Source: Metridium senile
Lineage: Eukaryota; Cnidaria; Anthozoa; Actiniaria; Metridiidae
NCBI GenBank assembly: GCA_949775045.1
Contig: OX459101.1
Coordinates: 14,754,942-14,818,941 of the forward strand
Reading direction: 5' to 3'
Length of the DNA stretch: 64,000 bases
Position 1 is the stretch's first letter. Every line of letters starts with the position of its first letter. Positions 1 through 27,259 of the stretch are shown piece by piece. Below the pieces are notes generated by a model that saw only the letters and a program-made list of their open reading frames with translations, was not told the DNA's origin and searched no databases. The translations under genes were made by a program, and so were the position numbers.

Positions 1-15689
<15,689 letters not shown>

Positions 15690-15690
<1 letters not shown>

Positions 15691-16137
15691 GAGTGTGACA
15701 AGCCGCCATATTGGACGGGCGCAAATTCCTGGAGCCTGGGTTCGAAATAACGAACAGCTCCGAGTGCTTCATTCGTGGCTTCGTAATTTTCGTGTATATC
15801 AATCGATGAACGATCGGATGGCGGGAAAACGTAGAGCGTAAACAGAGCTTTGCATTGCTACCAAACTTGCCAGGTTTGCTTTGGTTCAGTCAACCAAAAC
15901 AAGTCTTTGTTTTCGACTGTTTTGGTACAATTGGAAGTTTATGGTTAAGACGTGTGAAATAATGCTTGGTAAAAAATTTTTGTTTTAAGTTTTGTTATGT
16001 TTTAAATGTGATTTTTGGCTCGTTTATTGTCCTATCTTCAACTCTATCGATTTAGTTTTTCAATTTTCATCTCTGATTTTTCGCGCCGACCCTTCAAAGA
16101 TACCGCTAATTTTGTAAATCATCGAGTGAACGTAAAC
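15690..16137. promoter_or_regulatory. Probable divergent promoter region
   Basis: About 450 bp separate the first exon of gene A (minus) from the ATG exon of the 787-codon gene (plus). The left part is locally GC- and CpG-richer (GGCGGGCACGCGCGCCTCG, GCCGCCATATTGGACGGGCG) than the surrounding AT-rich DNA. The role is inferred from position and composition only. Confidence 0.35.
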
Positions 16138-19100
16138 ATGGGAAGATATAGAATAGAATTACACAGACAACATCAAAGAGAACAGAGGGAAAGACAGATG
16201 ATGAAGAATCGGACTCTTGCACAGATAGAGATGGAAATCAGACAAGTAGACAACGAAATCAAGGAGAAGACGAAAATACTGAAAGCAAAGAAAGTTCAAT
16301 CAGAAAGATTGGACGAGAGGGTAAGATAATCTTAAATATACTTTTTCGAGCTTTTTATGATAGTATGATACATGATTTACGGGGATTTGACTCAATGTTG
16401 TTTCGGCCATCGATTTTCAAAGCCTATTAAAGCTTTAATACTGCAATGACATTTTTATTATTTTGAATAAGCTTTAAACTCCCGGAGTATCAATCAATCA
16501 ATCAATTTATTTCACATAATATATACAAGTATTTTTACAATTTCGTCACAATTTTATATTTAGTTAATCTTAGAGTGTATACATATATGTGTGGAGAGTA
16601 TCCAATCGATGATAGTCGATCATCGGAAAATCAATCGATCAATCGATATCAATCAATATAATTAGGTAATTGATATCGATTGATATTGGTCAATCGATGA
16701 TCAATTGATAGGTCACAAAGATTTTTGTCATCGATTGATAATCGATATACTGAATTATTATTGATTATCAATCGATATCTAAATTGTCATCGAATGTCAA
16801 TCGATACCGGCTAAATTGTTATCGCTCAATCGATGAAGGTCACAAAGATTTTTGCCATCGATTGATTATCGATTTTCAATATCAATCGATAAATTGATAT
16901 CGATTGATATAGATTGATATCCATTTTATCGATTATCGATTTCATCGATTGGATACTCCGGGTTTAAACTGGATGTCATATATTAATTATACTTTTTTAT
17001 GTGAAAGGTAAAAAATATTTTAAGCCTTCACATTAAATCTTATCATTATCATGTTGGAACGAGGCGGGCGCTTCTTGACAGTTTAAAAATATAAAGCATA
17101 AATAATTAATTGTTCAAACACCTGAGTATATAGAAAGAATCTATTCACTATGTACACTGTATTCAGCTTTTTACAAAATTGTTCTCATATCAATTTAGCC
17201 AAATCTCTATTTCTGGTAACTGCATGACTAATTATAATAAATTTATATAATTTCAAGTGACAACCATACAGTTTGCAACTTGATGAGCTGCTTTTGATAT
17301 CATATTTGTTTCGATCAGGCTCAAATGACAAATAGTAGGTGTAAAATCAGGACCATCCACATTAATATTTAATATATTAGAGTACAAACACTAAAAGTGT
17401 GCAATATTTTGTACTATTTACCACTAAATAGTGTTGATTAAACAATAGAGAACAAAAGCATTTGCATAATTTAGCAGTATTTAGTGGTATTTATGTTGCA
17501 CACTTTTAGTGTTTGTACTCTACTGTAAACCTATTAACTTATGTACATTATACATGCCATGTTTGTTTTTAATTATGACAATAACCTTAGTAGTATAGGC
17601 TTAGGTAGTAAATCAGGTAGCTTACTAAAGGTTTTTCTAAACTAAACATGTAGGTAGGGCAGACAGTCAAGGAAGTAGAGGAATTGCATGATATTCAGAA
17701 GGAGCTAGGGGAGACAGGAAGTAGTAGGAAAGTTAAGAAAAGGAGGAAAAGGAGAAAAACTGAATTCAAGGATGGAAAGGTGACATTAAAGGATACATGT
17801 GGGAGAAAAAGAAGAAGAGAGACATTTGAGGCAGCAAAAGAAATACATGGGGGTACCAAGAGGGCAGCAAGTGTTGGATTAATTGACACAGTTTTGAATA
17901 GATGCAGCAAAGAAATTATAACAGAGATGATGATGAAGAGCCCAAAGTGTAGCAAAGTTGCAGTAAAGAAATACAAGTCAGAACTGAATAAATATGAGAG
18001 CTCCAATGAAAATATGTGCCGTAGTGTAGCTGTGTATTATAGTGGGGGGGTTACGGGTAAAAGGAAATATAGGAAACTGTACAGGGATAGTGGTTATAAG
18101 GTTAATAATCAGAAGACACAGACGACACGTATAACAATTGCCGATTGTCCGGTCCCTAGACTGGTGTCATACAATAAGCTTATGCCATTCATTAAGTCTA
18201 TTCCAATCGGTACTCTCTATAGTGTTGAAGAATTGTGTCATGGGATGGACGATAAGGTGAGTGGTTGTTACAGAAGTTTATGTGAAACTTTGATTTATTT
18301 GGCTAAGTTTTATTTCAATAAAACTAGTGGCTATGATCTTACATGGTTTGATGATACTAATACTTTTAATGTTGCTTTAGGGGGTGATGGTGCACCATTT
18401 GGCAAGGATGACACAGCCTGTGCATGGCTTGCCAGTTTCCTTAACATTGGCCGTGGAGTCCTTAGCAGCAATGAAAACTTTTTAATTTTTGGTGCAAATT
18501 GTTCTGAAAATGCTCTCCCTGTATTAAGATATATTAGTTTTCTTCTTTCAGAAATCAAGACTTTGCAGAAAGAAACATACACAATTTTCAATGGCACTAG
18601 AAACGTTACTGTAAAATTCAAGATATCTGAATTGCCAAATGATATGAAAATGCTTGCCTTTCTTGCTGGTGAACTTACTAATAGTGCAAAATATTTCTCC
18701 TCTTTTGCAGATGTATCAACTACCAATGGGACAAGCCTTAATGGTACATTTGGAAGAGAGGAGAAACATCTTTGGAAACCCTGGGACTACACTCACAGAC
18801 TTAAAGTGGTCAAAAAGGTCGAAGAAGAGAAAAAGGGCCTCCTAAGAAAAAAACTAACACAAAAAACAAAACGAAAAAAAATTACTGAATTAATTTCTGG
18901 GTTGAAAAGCCGTCAAGAGTTCAAACCTCTTGTTGAAAATGTTATTGATGTAGCTCATGTAGAGCCATTGCATTTAAAAAATAATGCTTGTGCTCTTGTA
19001 CATAAATATTTTTTAGAAGAAGTTGTTAAAGTCTCCAACATTCCATCTGATCATATTTCTTTTTCACAGTTGTCATCTAATTGTCCTTTGGTTTGTTATG

Positions 19101-19834
19101 TCAATGTCCTCAAGTCCAAGTGTTCTTTATCTAGGCTGGCAAAAAAGGTAATGAAACATTATGATGAAACAGGTGTAGATGTTGCAAAAAAATTTGAATA
19201 CAGGTTTACTGGAAAAGACTCCAGACTTTTTCTTCACAATTTTATGTTTTTAATTGATGCAATTGAACCAGGGGTACAGGACAATACTAAATCTAAATTT
19301 CATTTTCACGTTCTTGCATTTCTTGCCTTAAATCTACGTAATTGTGTTTCCCTTTTTAACCGTCTTGACATTTCAGATGAGCAGGTAAGTGAACTTGAGC
19401 ATTTTTGTAGTGTTGTTTTTAAGTTGAATATTAGTCATTTTAATTTTAATCAAACAATGTGGACATTAGGCCATGTTGTGCCGGTTCACACTAGGGAAAT
19501 GAAAGGTAAGTATGGGATGGGGTTGGGTCTTAATTCTATGGAGGGAAGGGAATCAAAGCATGTTTCCATAGGTAAGTATAGTGTAAATACAATTTTTAAT
19601 TCAAGATGGGAACAAATTTTTATGCATGAATATGTTTCTTTAATCTGGTTGAGAAAACAGGGGTATAACATTACTAAGCCTGTGTCCTCTAGTGGATTGG
19701 CATACATTCCAAAGCGTGCCATTGACAATGATTTATTTTGTGGATGTGGTCTTGACAAGGCCCCTTCAAGTCTATTGTGTAAGTATTGTTCACACCCCTT
19801 TAGAGCACAAATTAAATCAATAATTTCTAGGTAG
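16138..19834 (+). CDS. Two-exon gene, uncharacterised multidomain protein, probably transposase-derived (787 aa)
   Basis: Exon 1 (16,138-16,320) starts MGRYRIELHRQHQREQ and ends at an AGG/GTAAGA donor. Exon 2 (17,654-19,834) follows a TGTAG acceptor. Both junctions are phase 0, giving 61 + 726 residues. The join continues one charged coiled-coil (residues about 20-80), then a Lys/Arg-rich block (about 85-100, nuclear-localisation-like). A middle region has GGDGAPFGKDDTACAW near 305-320, and a C-terminal part has LGLNSMEGRESKH near 690. It ends in a Cys cluster CGCG...CKYC near 760-775. Spaced acidic residues plus a terminal zinc-type cluster suggest an RNase H-like DDE transposase, but I cannot assign a superfamily. 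The long ORF with no stop implies recent activity or selection. The intron holds two palindromic repeats. No matching terminal repeats or target duplication were found around the gene. Confidence 0.65.
16473..16970. repeat. Palindromic ATCGAT-rich element interrupted by a retroelement tail
   Basis: Outer ends TTTAAACTCCCGGAGTATC and GATACTCCGGGTTTAAA are inverted. The inner 16,597-16,965 is dense with ATCGAT/TCAATCGA words and mirrored GAGTATCCAATCGATGA ends. At 16,490-16,590 a piece with an (AATC)n start, like an antisense LINE 3' tail, is flanked by GAGTATC copies, looking like a small insertion with target duplication. Confidence 0.65.
17379..17521. mobile_element. MITE, AGAGTACAAACACTAAAA family
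   Basis: Perfect 26-bp inverted ends start AGAGTACAAACACTAAAAGT and the element has TA flanks. Interior words (TTTGTACTA, TAGTGTT, TTAGTGGTA) are also mirrored. Relatives are at 21,186-21,326 and 22,723-22,817, all in or near the 787-codon gene. Confidence 0.8.
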
Positions 19835-19860
19835 TTCTTTAATAATTTATCTCATTCTTA

Positions 19861-20305
19861 GTCAATTCCCTTCTCAATTTAATTTATTGTAAATAATGTA
19901 ATATAATGAAATTCCTAGGAAATTATATTCTATTTATCTATTTGTTGCCTTATATATAATTGCATTTGAAATACATTCCCTTCTCAATTTAATTCAATTT
20001 AATAATTGTAAATAATGTAATATAATGAAATTCTTAGGAAATTATATTCTATTTATCTATTTGTTGCCTTATATATAATTGCATTTGAAATACATTCCCT
20101 TCTCAAAGTAATTCAATTTATTAATTGTAAATAATGTAATATAATGAAATTCTTAGGAAATTATATTCTATTTATCTATTTGTTGTCTTATATATAATTG
20201 CATTTGAAATACATTCCCTTCTCAATTTAATTCAATTTATTAATTGTAAATAATGTAATATAATGAAATTCTTAGGAAATTATATTCTATTTATCTATTT
20301 GTTGC
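19861..20305. repeat. 119-bp tandem repeat, nearly four units
   Basis: Units beginning CATTCCCTTCTCAATTTAAT recur at 19,972, 20,091 and 20,210, preceded by a shorter first unit at 19,861. Each contains AATAATGTAATATAATGAAA and TTATCTATTTGTTGCCTTA. The array starts 26 bp after the stop codon of the gene at 16,138, so it may lie in its 3' UTR. Confidence 0.9.
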
Positions 20306-22117
20306 CTTAATTGCATGTATGTACTTTTCTTTCAATTTTTGCATTTGCTATGGACTCCATGGAAACAATGAAGGTAACATTTATCAATTTAATTTTTTAA
20401 ATTTGTAAAACATTGTTTTGAATATATATATAAATATGTATATATTTGTATTGTAAAATCCAACAAATCACATAGTGTTTGTAATTACTTATTTGTGTCA
20501 AAAGTCAAGCAACAACCTTATTATTAAGGTAAATGTAATAAAGTATTTCTGGTTATTTTACAAAATTAAAAAGAAAACTCCCTTGAATTAATGGATGTTT
20601 TAGGTTTAGCATTATTGAAATAATATGTTATTTACCAGTTAGAAGGTCCATATACTAGGGAAACACTGCCCATGCAAGGTCTTGAATGAACTCTAAGGCT
20701 GCCGAGAGTGAAGGCAGTGTTTTCCTTGTATACTGTGGACGGCGCATATAGTGAAAAACTGGACAATGAGCTAGCCAAACACAGCACATAAATTACTTTT
20801 ACTACTAAAACAACTTCTATAACAACATGCATGTGCTATAAGTCTAATCAGTATTTTCCATTAGATTACAAATGGATCTTGTACACATTGATACATTGAT
20901 TTCATTTGTAAGTGTTTCATAATGTGATGGACTAGTGCCCCAATACTAAGAAAGGTATCAGTTTTTTATTTAGCAAATTTATTGTGGATTTTTATTAGAT
21001 TTTGAATTTCCAGAGTTAAGAAGTACAGAATTTTGTAAATAATGTTCAATATTGTCTCAGTCCTCTGTACCTACAATTTGTAGATTTTGAGCATACATAG
21101 CTACATGAATGAAAATACTATATGTGCATCCAAGACCTTTTTGAATGGCATAGCCTATGTATATGACTCTTGACTAGGTGGCTTCAGAGTGCAAACACTA
21201 AAAAAATTAGTACTAAATCTAAATAGTACTAAATAATGCAAATTCCTTTGTTTTTTTATTGTTCAATTAGTGCTATTTTGTACTACTTAGTTAGTACTAT
21301 TTCATGTTTTAAGTGTTAATGCACTCAATTGTACAGAAATCCTATTTCCAAAATTGTACATCTGAAATTCTGAAAAGTCAATTTTGCTCTTAAAAAAGGA
21401 CAATTTGGGAAATTGTTGTGCAAGTTATCTTGTCTTCTGATTATTACCCTTATAAACAATCATAATTAAGTAAAACAAATAAGGAAAAACATTAGTGTGG
21501 TTTTATTCTAACCTGAAGAAAACAAAAAAATGGCCAAAACAATAGAAAACATGTTTCTAGAGTCTACAAGTATCAAATAGTAGTCATAAACATATAGTAA
21601 TTAATTAGATATCTCTATATCAAAGAAATAGAGGTGTGATGCTCTATTAAATTACTACTAGTCAAAATCCTGAATTCAACAAAACCACAAGCAACTTTAG
21701 TTACAAAAGTATAGTATCAAATCTATTGTATCACAAGTTTATCGAATGCACGTTTTCTATTGTTTAATTTATGTTATTAAGTACTAATTTAATAGTACTG
21801 TTTCATGGGCTCATTGGCTGCATTATTCTATCAACACAGCTACACTACACATTAATAGATAAAGTATACTCGAAAATGTGCTAAATTATAAAAAAACTTG
21901 CTTGACCTGCCAATCCAAATCCATTTATTATTGTGATTTACTTGGTCATATTCCCATTGGAGCTCTTTCAAAAAAAAAAAAAAGAAAGAAAGACCAAAAG
22001 AAAAAATATATATATTTATACATGTATATGTGCATACCTCCATTAATTGTTGTCTCTTAGTATTTCCTACATCATATGTACAGGACTGGGGAGTTCATGC
22101 TAAAAGTATATTATAAT
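20306..22117. other. Intergenic stretch with one small MITE
   Basis: I see no supported gene. A diverged MITE of the AGAGTAC family lies at 21,186-21,326, with AGAGTGCAAACACTAAAA mirrored by TTTTAAGTGTTAATGCACTC. The rest is AT-rich with only short chance ORFs. Confidence 0.5.
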
Positions 22118-22380
22118 TTGTTATATAGCTAATCATTTTGACTATATAACGAGCATTCTCATTGGTTGTTAGATGCTCACGTGATACTAGTTAAATCAAA
22201 CTGTATCCCGACCGGGATACAAGTGGCCAGCGCATTGAATAAAAATTCAAATTGTCTTCATTGACTTGTCTAAAATGATTAGCTATATAACAAAATGCTT
22301 AATGACTGATCCCTCGGGAAACCAGTAAGTTTTGTTTCCCTCGAATTTCCCTCGGGACCAGTCATTAAGTGTATATTGCA
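22118..22380. mobile_element. MITE with TGTTATATAGC inverted ends
   Basis: TGTTATATAGCTAATCATTT (22,118) is mirrored at 22,268-22,291. An adjoining inverted pair CTTAATGACTGATCCCTCGG and CCCTCGGGACCAGTCATTAA (to 22,372) follows. Either these are two neighbouring hairpin elements or one compound element. Confidence 0.6.
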
Positions 22381-22722
22381 TAATTCCCAAGATAAATAGG
22401 AAGCAATGTTTACATGACATGTACATGTATAAATACAAAATTATTGTGACATTAAAAGTAAAGTTTTTAATATCTTCTACAATGTAAGCTACAAGTTTAG
22501 CTTGAAACTACATGAGGAAACTTGTTTCAATTATATTTAGTTCAGAGAACTAGTGTTAGCTAGTGTGAACTGTGTCAGTGTTTCTAAAGAAACAGCTCTG
22601 ATAAAAAGGTAAATTTTGCACTGTAATGAATTTTACACGATAAACTTACGGTGTAAATTTAAATTTACCTTCTTATCACAGCTGTATATTGAGTTTATTG
22701 GACTGGAAACAAGGGAAATCAC

Positions 22723-22817
22723 AGAGTACTAACACTAAAAGCAATGCTACAATATGTTTAATTAATGCTATTTTGTACTAGATAGTGCAAAGCACATGCT
22801 TTTAGTCTTTGTACTCT
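22723..22817. mobile_element. Short MITE, AGAGTAC family
   Basis: AGAGTACTAACACTAAAAGC is mirrored by GCTTTTAGTCTTTGTACTCT. At 95 bp it is shorter than its relative at 17,379-17,521. Confidence 0.65.
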
Positions 22818-23322
22818 ACATAAACAGTTATTTATTATTTAAAAAAGTATCAATGAAATTATTAAAAGACAATAGAAAACATTGGAGATGTATAAGAACA
22901 AATTTAATTTTAAGAGACAACAAATATTTGTACATATGTATAATGTAAAAAAAAAACAATCAAATTAAGCCATGTAAATATGCATTTTATCCTTTTTAAA
23001 AACAATGATTTATGATTGTAAAATATATTGAAAATTTGTCTATTACATGAAATATATATTTATAAATGTATATAATAATATTAATTAACTTTTTAACCTT
23101 GTACATACTTCTATTTATTATTTATATCAATTTTGGATATACTAACTATTTATTAAAGAAATATGACCATTTAATGCAGTTATTTGATTGTGTATGAATG
23201 TGTTTGATGTGCATTGCAGTACTCACTTACAGCATTCACTTTTATAAAAGTGGGTGGCTCCTAAAAGAGCCATTTTTATAAAGCATTTTACCTACCAGGA
23301 AGGTTTTAGTTGAGAGCTTTAA

Positions 23323-23575
23323 AGGGAAAGGGCTCGGTAGTGGTTTACTGGTTAGCATCTTGTTGTCATTCGGGTTGGAGCCAAGCTTGGATCATATGTG
23401 AGTTGAGTTTGTTTGATATGTTGCTATCAACCATGTGCTGGTGTCAGAAAACAGAGACAGACCATGAGCGGCATAATGGTTTACAGCTGGCATTTCATTG
23501 TTGTCATTCAGGTTAGAGCCAATTAAGCTTGAATCATATGCGAGTTGAGTTTGTTTGATGTATTGTTCTCTGGCT
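23323..23575 (+). repeat. Two tRNA-like SINE copies in tandem
   Basis: The first copy reads GTAGTGGTTTACTGGTTAGC (A-box-like TGGTTTACTGG) and CATTCGGGTTGGAGCC (B-box-like), then CATATGTGAGTTGAGTTTGT. A second, diverged copy starts near 23,471 with ATGGTTTACAGCTGG, CAGGTTAGAGCC and the same CATATGCGAGTTGAGTTTGT body. These are SINE heads, not functional tRNA genes. Confidence 0.55.
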
Positions 23576-23965
23576 TACCACAATAATTTTTGATTTCCTT
23601 TTCTGATTGTAACATTGGATGTAGGAGCAACACGTCTTTAGTAAACAAAAGTGAACAGGTTTCCCATTTAAATCTATACTTTCCCATTTAAATCTGTACT
23701 CATGCAAATTGTGTTGATGTGTGCTAAACACTGTCACAGATCAACCAATCAGGGCCCGCCGTGTCAAATGCCACAAGATGACGTGAATGTTTCGATACGT
23801 TTTAATGACATATTTCAGTGGCCGGGTTTCCTGTGTTATATCGTATGTAAATTTTCCCGTCTGCTATAAGCCAATCTGATTTTCTCATTTCGTTTCATTC
23901 TTTCTGCTTCCGTTTGTCCCCTAATTACTCTTTTGTAGCATCCGTTATTCTGAAGATGATAATTC

Positions 23966-24613
23966 AAATATAAATATAAATATAAATATAAATATAAATA
24001 TAAATATAAATATAAATATAAATATAAATATAAATATAAATATAAATATAAATATAAATATAAATATAAATATAAATATAAATATAAATATAAATATAAA
24101 TATAAATATAAATATAAATATAAATATAAATATAAATATAAATATAAATATAAATATAAATATAAATATAAATATAAATATAAATATAAATATAAATATA
24201 AATATAAATATAAATATAAATATAAATATAAATATAAATATAAATATAAATATAAATATAAATATAAATATAAATATAAATATAAATATAAATATAAATA
24301 TAAATATAAATATAAATATAAATATAAATATAAATATAAATATAAATATAAATATAAATATAAATATAAATATAAATATAAATATAAATATAAATATAAA
24401 TATAAATATAAATATAAATATAAATATAAATATAAATATAAATATAAATATAAATATAAATATAAATATAAATATAAATATAAATATAAATATAAATATA
24501 AATATAAATATAAATATAAATATAAATATAAATATAAATATAAATATAAATATAAATATAAATATAAATATAAATATAAATATAAATATAAATATAAATA
24601 TAAATATAAATAA
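23966..24613. repeat. (TATAAA)n microsatellite, about 108 units
   Basis: About 648 bp of uninterrupted TATAAA hexamer follow GATGATAATTC and end at TAAATAAAGTCCAG. No variant unit was seen. Every unit spells a TATA-box core. Confidence 0.97.
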
Positions 24614-24639
24614 AGTCCAGTCAATCTGTGGTTTGAGTC

Positions 24640-27150
24640 CAAACAAATTGCAATATAATTTTTCTCTTTTAATATGTTAGGATAGGTGTCCTAAACAACT
24701 AAAAATCCCAAAAAATCCCTTCGGTGGAACATCCTCAAAAATTGAATTTAAGATTTCATCATCTCACCACAGGGACCCCACATTTGGAAAAAAATTGACC
24801 AAGCTGTACATTTTGTCAAATATGAAATAATAGAAAGACTTCCATTACATTGTGATAGAATAGTGTTTCTGTACAGATATTTTCAATTTCCAATCAAATT
24901 CGTTAAAGTAACATGATAAAAATCAATATTTAGAATACTTCTCACCACAGGGATCCCGCATCTCAAAATTGAAATTTTAAAAATTTCCGAAAAAATTTCT
25001 GAAGGAATTTCACTATAGAAGTAAAGATAAAAATCATTATTAGAGTTTTGTTTTGTTGTGAATTCAAAACAAAAATGTTTATTCATGATGTGTGAAGTAT
25101 TTATACCCGCTTCACTATAGCCTGCATCACATTAATCTTTTTCTCGGTTTAGCAAGTTTGCCGTTTTAGGTCCCGTCGACGTCCACACTAGTGCGTTTTA
25201 GTTTGAAAACGCATACATCTTGATCGGTTTAGGCTTTCCGTCCACACTAATACGCTGAGCGTATCATCGAAACCGCATCGATTTGAAAACGTTCTTGAAA
25301 GTGGATCAAAATGAAAACGCATACATATCGTATTAGTGTGGACGGTCGAAAACGTATAGAAATGAAAACGCTTAGGTCAAATGTACCACATTAGCATGCG
25401 CATGTTGTCGAACTTACGCAACACCATCGTTTCGATTGTTTTTGAGCGTATTAGTGTGGACGGTCGAAAACGGAGCAAAACGGTAGTGTGGATGCGAATC
25501 GATCGATGCGTTTTCAAATCAAACGAAAACGGGTCCAAACGAAAACGCACTAGTGTGGATAGTGCCTTAGTTGAAGGTTGGCCGTTGGCCAACCAGTTGG
25601 TATAGTTGGACAAGTGCTGGGCTATCGTGCTGGAGTTGTGGGATTCGCGTCTCGGCCAGACCAATACTCAGGGTCTTTAAATAATTGAGAAGAAGGTGAT
25701 GTTACATAAATCGGCATTTGCAAATAGTTACTTTCACGTCTTCTTCACGATAAGGATGTAAAACCGGAGGTCCCGTCTCTCCACACACCACACACAACTG
25801 TTCAGCTAAGAGTAGGGCTGTGAGCTCATGACGGTGTGGACAGGCTTACAATTCTAGCATTTAGATTGACTTTGCGGTAGGTATTTATAAAGGTTGCTAG
25901 TAAATAAGACCTCGTACTTTAAATACAGCCACTAGCAACCTCATGGACTTTGCCGAGTGCTGGGACTACACAGAGGAAGAGTCCTTTTATAACAAACGGC
26001 ATGGTATTCAAGAAGCAGTGTTACCAACCGCATGATATTGAAGAAGTAGCCTAACTAAATATGTAAAGCTCCATTTTCAAATTTATCCGGGGTAGTGTGG
26101 AGGGCCTTTAGTAAAGCAAGCCAATGCCACGGAAGAGCTTGTAGATAGTGAGGTTTGACAAGTGGTTTCTATTTACACTCATCAGATGAAAAAACCCCTG
26201 AAAATTCAAGAAGTGCTTTATTCATGAAATGTCTAAAATAGCGCAAAAGAAGGAAACCACTCGTACTCTAGACGTGCCGTATATCTAAATATATAAAATA
26301 ACCATTATATAACGCGCGCTCTCATTGGCTGAAAACGTGCAAAAAACTGTGTTTCTATAAGAGCATAGAAACACGGTTTTCAAGCGGATTTTTATTATCT
26401 GTTGTTGTTATTTTATAAAAGTATTAGAAGATATTTTCCGTTCCAAAATCTTTCTCGTGTTCTCCCAACAATCCCGCGTGTTTCTATCATATGATCGGGA
26501 TCATATGAATAAATTCAGGGGTCAGGGATCAAAATGCGCGAGGCTTTGGGAGCAGGCCAGGATCTAACTTTTGTGTACAAAATCGGGATCAATCACGAGA
26601 AAATGTCCCTTGTAACGACCCATTAACAAAAATTAAAATAAACAAGTCTTGCTGCTTCGCAGCTCAAAATATGTATCAGGGAGAAAGTTAGGCAAGCCTC
26701 TGGTGACCAGGGTATTTTACTAATAATTTTCAGCCAATTACAGCTTAAAACCTTCAGACGTCAGAATTTATTTCGGAAATCAAATATGCCCTTGAAATAT
26801 TACATTTTTGAGATGCGGGATCCCTGTGGTGAGACGTATTCTATTTATTGATTTTTATCATGTTACTTCAACCTATTTGAATGGAAATTGAAAACATCTG
26901 TACTGAAACACTATTCTATCATAATATAATGGAAATATTTCTATCATTTCATATTTGACAAAATTTAACAGCTTGGTCATATTTTTTCCAATTGCGGGTT
27001 CCCTGTGGTGAAATGATTAAATCTTTAATTCGATTTTTGAGGATGTTCAGCCGAAGGGATTTTTTGGGATTTTTAGTATGTTGTTTAGGACACCTATCCT
27101 AACATATTTACAGTGAGAAAAATTCTATTGCAATTAGTTTGGACTGGACC
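24640..27150. mobile_element. Foldback element with about 350-bp inverted arms
   Basis: The left arm 24,640-24,990 (TTTGAGTCCAAAC, CTAAACAACTAAAAATCCCA, CACAGGGACCCC, GGGATCCCGCATCTCAAA) is mirrored at 26,805-27,150. The outer ends meet at GTTTGGACT. The 1.8-kb middle carries a nested MITE (25,182-25,559) and no recognisable coding sequence. Divergence between the arms suggests it is old. Confidence 0.65.
25182..25559. mobile_element. MITE with TCCACACTAGTGCGTTTT inverted ends
   Basis: 18-bp inverted ends enclose many internal copies of GTGTGGACGGTCGAAAACG and GAAAACGCA in both orientations. The repeated GTCCACACTA word is likely its transposase-binding array. Confidence 0.75.
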
Positions 27151-27259
27151 ATAAAAAATCCGTAGTTGTGTTCTAAACTAGATTCCTTCCCTTTTTTCAA
27201 ATGAATCGGCCAAAATCTTATGTCGGTTTTAATCAATCAATCAATTTATTAAAGTCATA

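Noticed and set aside
17695..18006. Hydrophobic minus-strand ORF opposite the 787-codon gene, and others at 18,331 and 19,486
   Set aside because: Antisense shadows of a long real reading frame.
23836..24646. Two long minus-strand ORFs of alternating Tyr-Leu or Ile-Phe
   Set aside because: They are translations of the TATAAA microsatellite, open in several frames because the hexamer has no stop in those frames.
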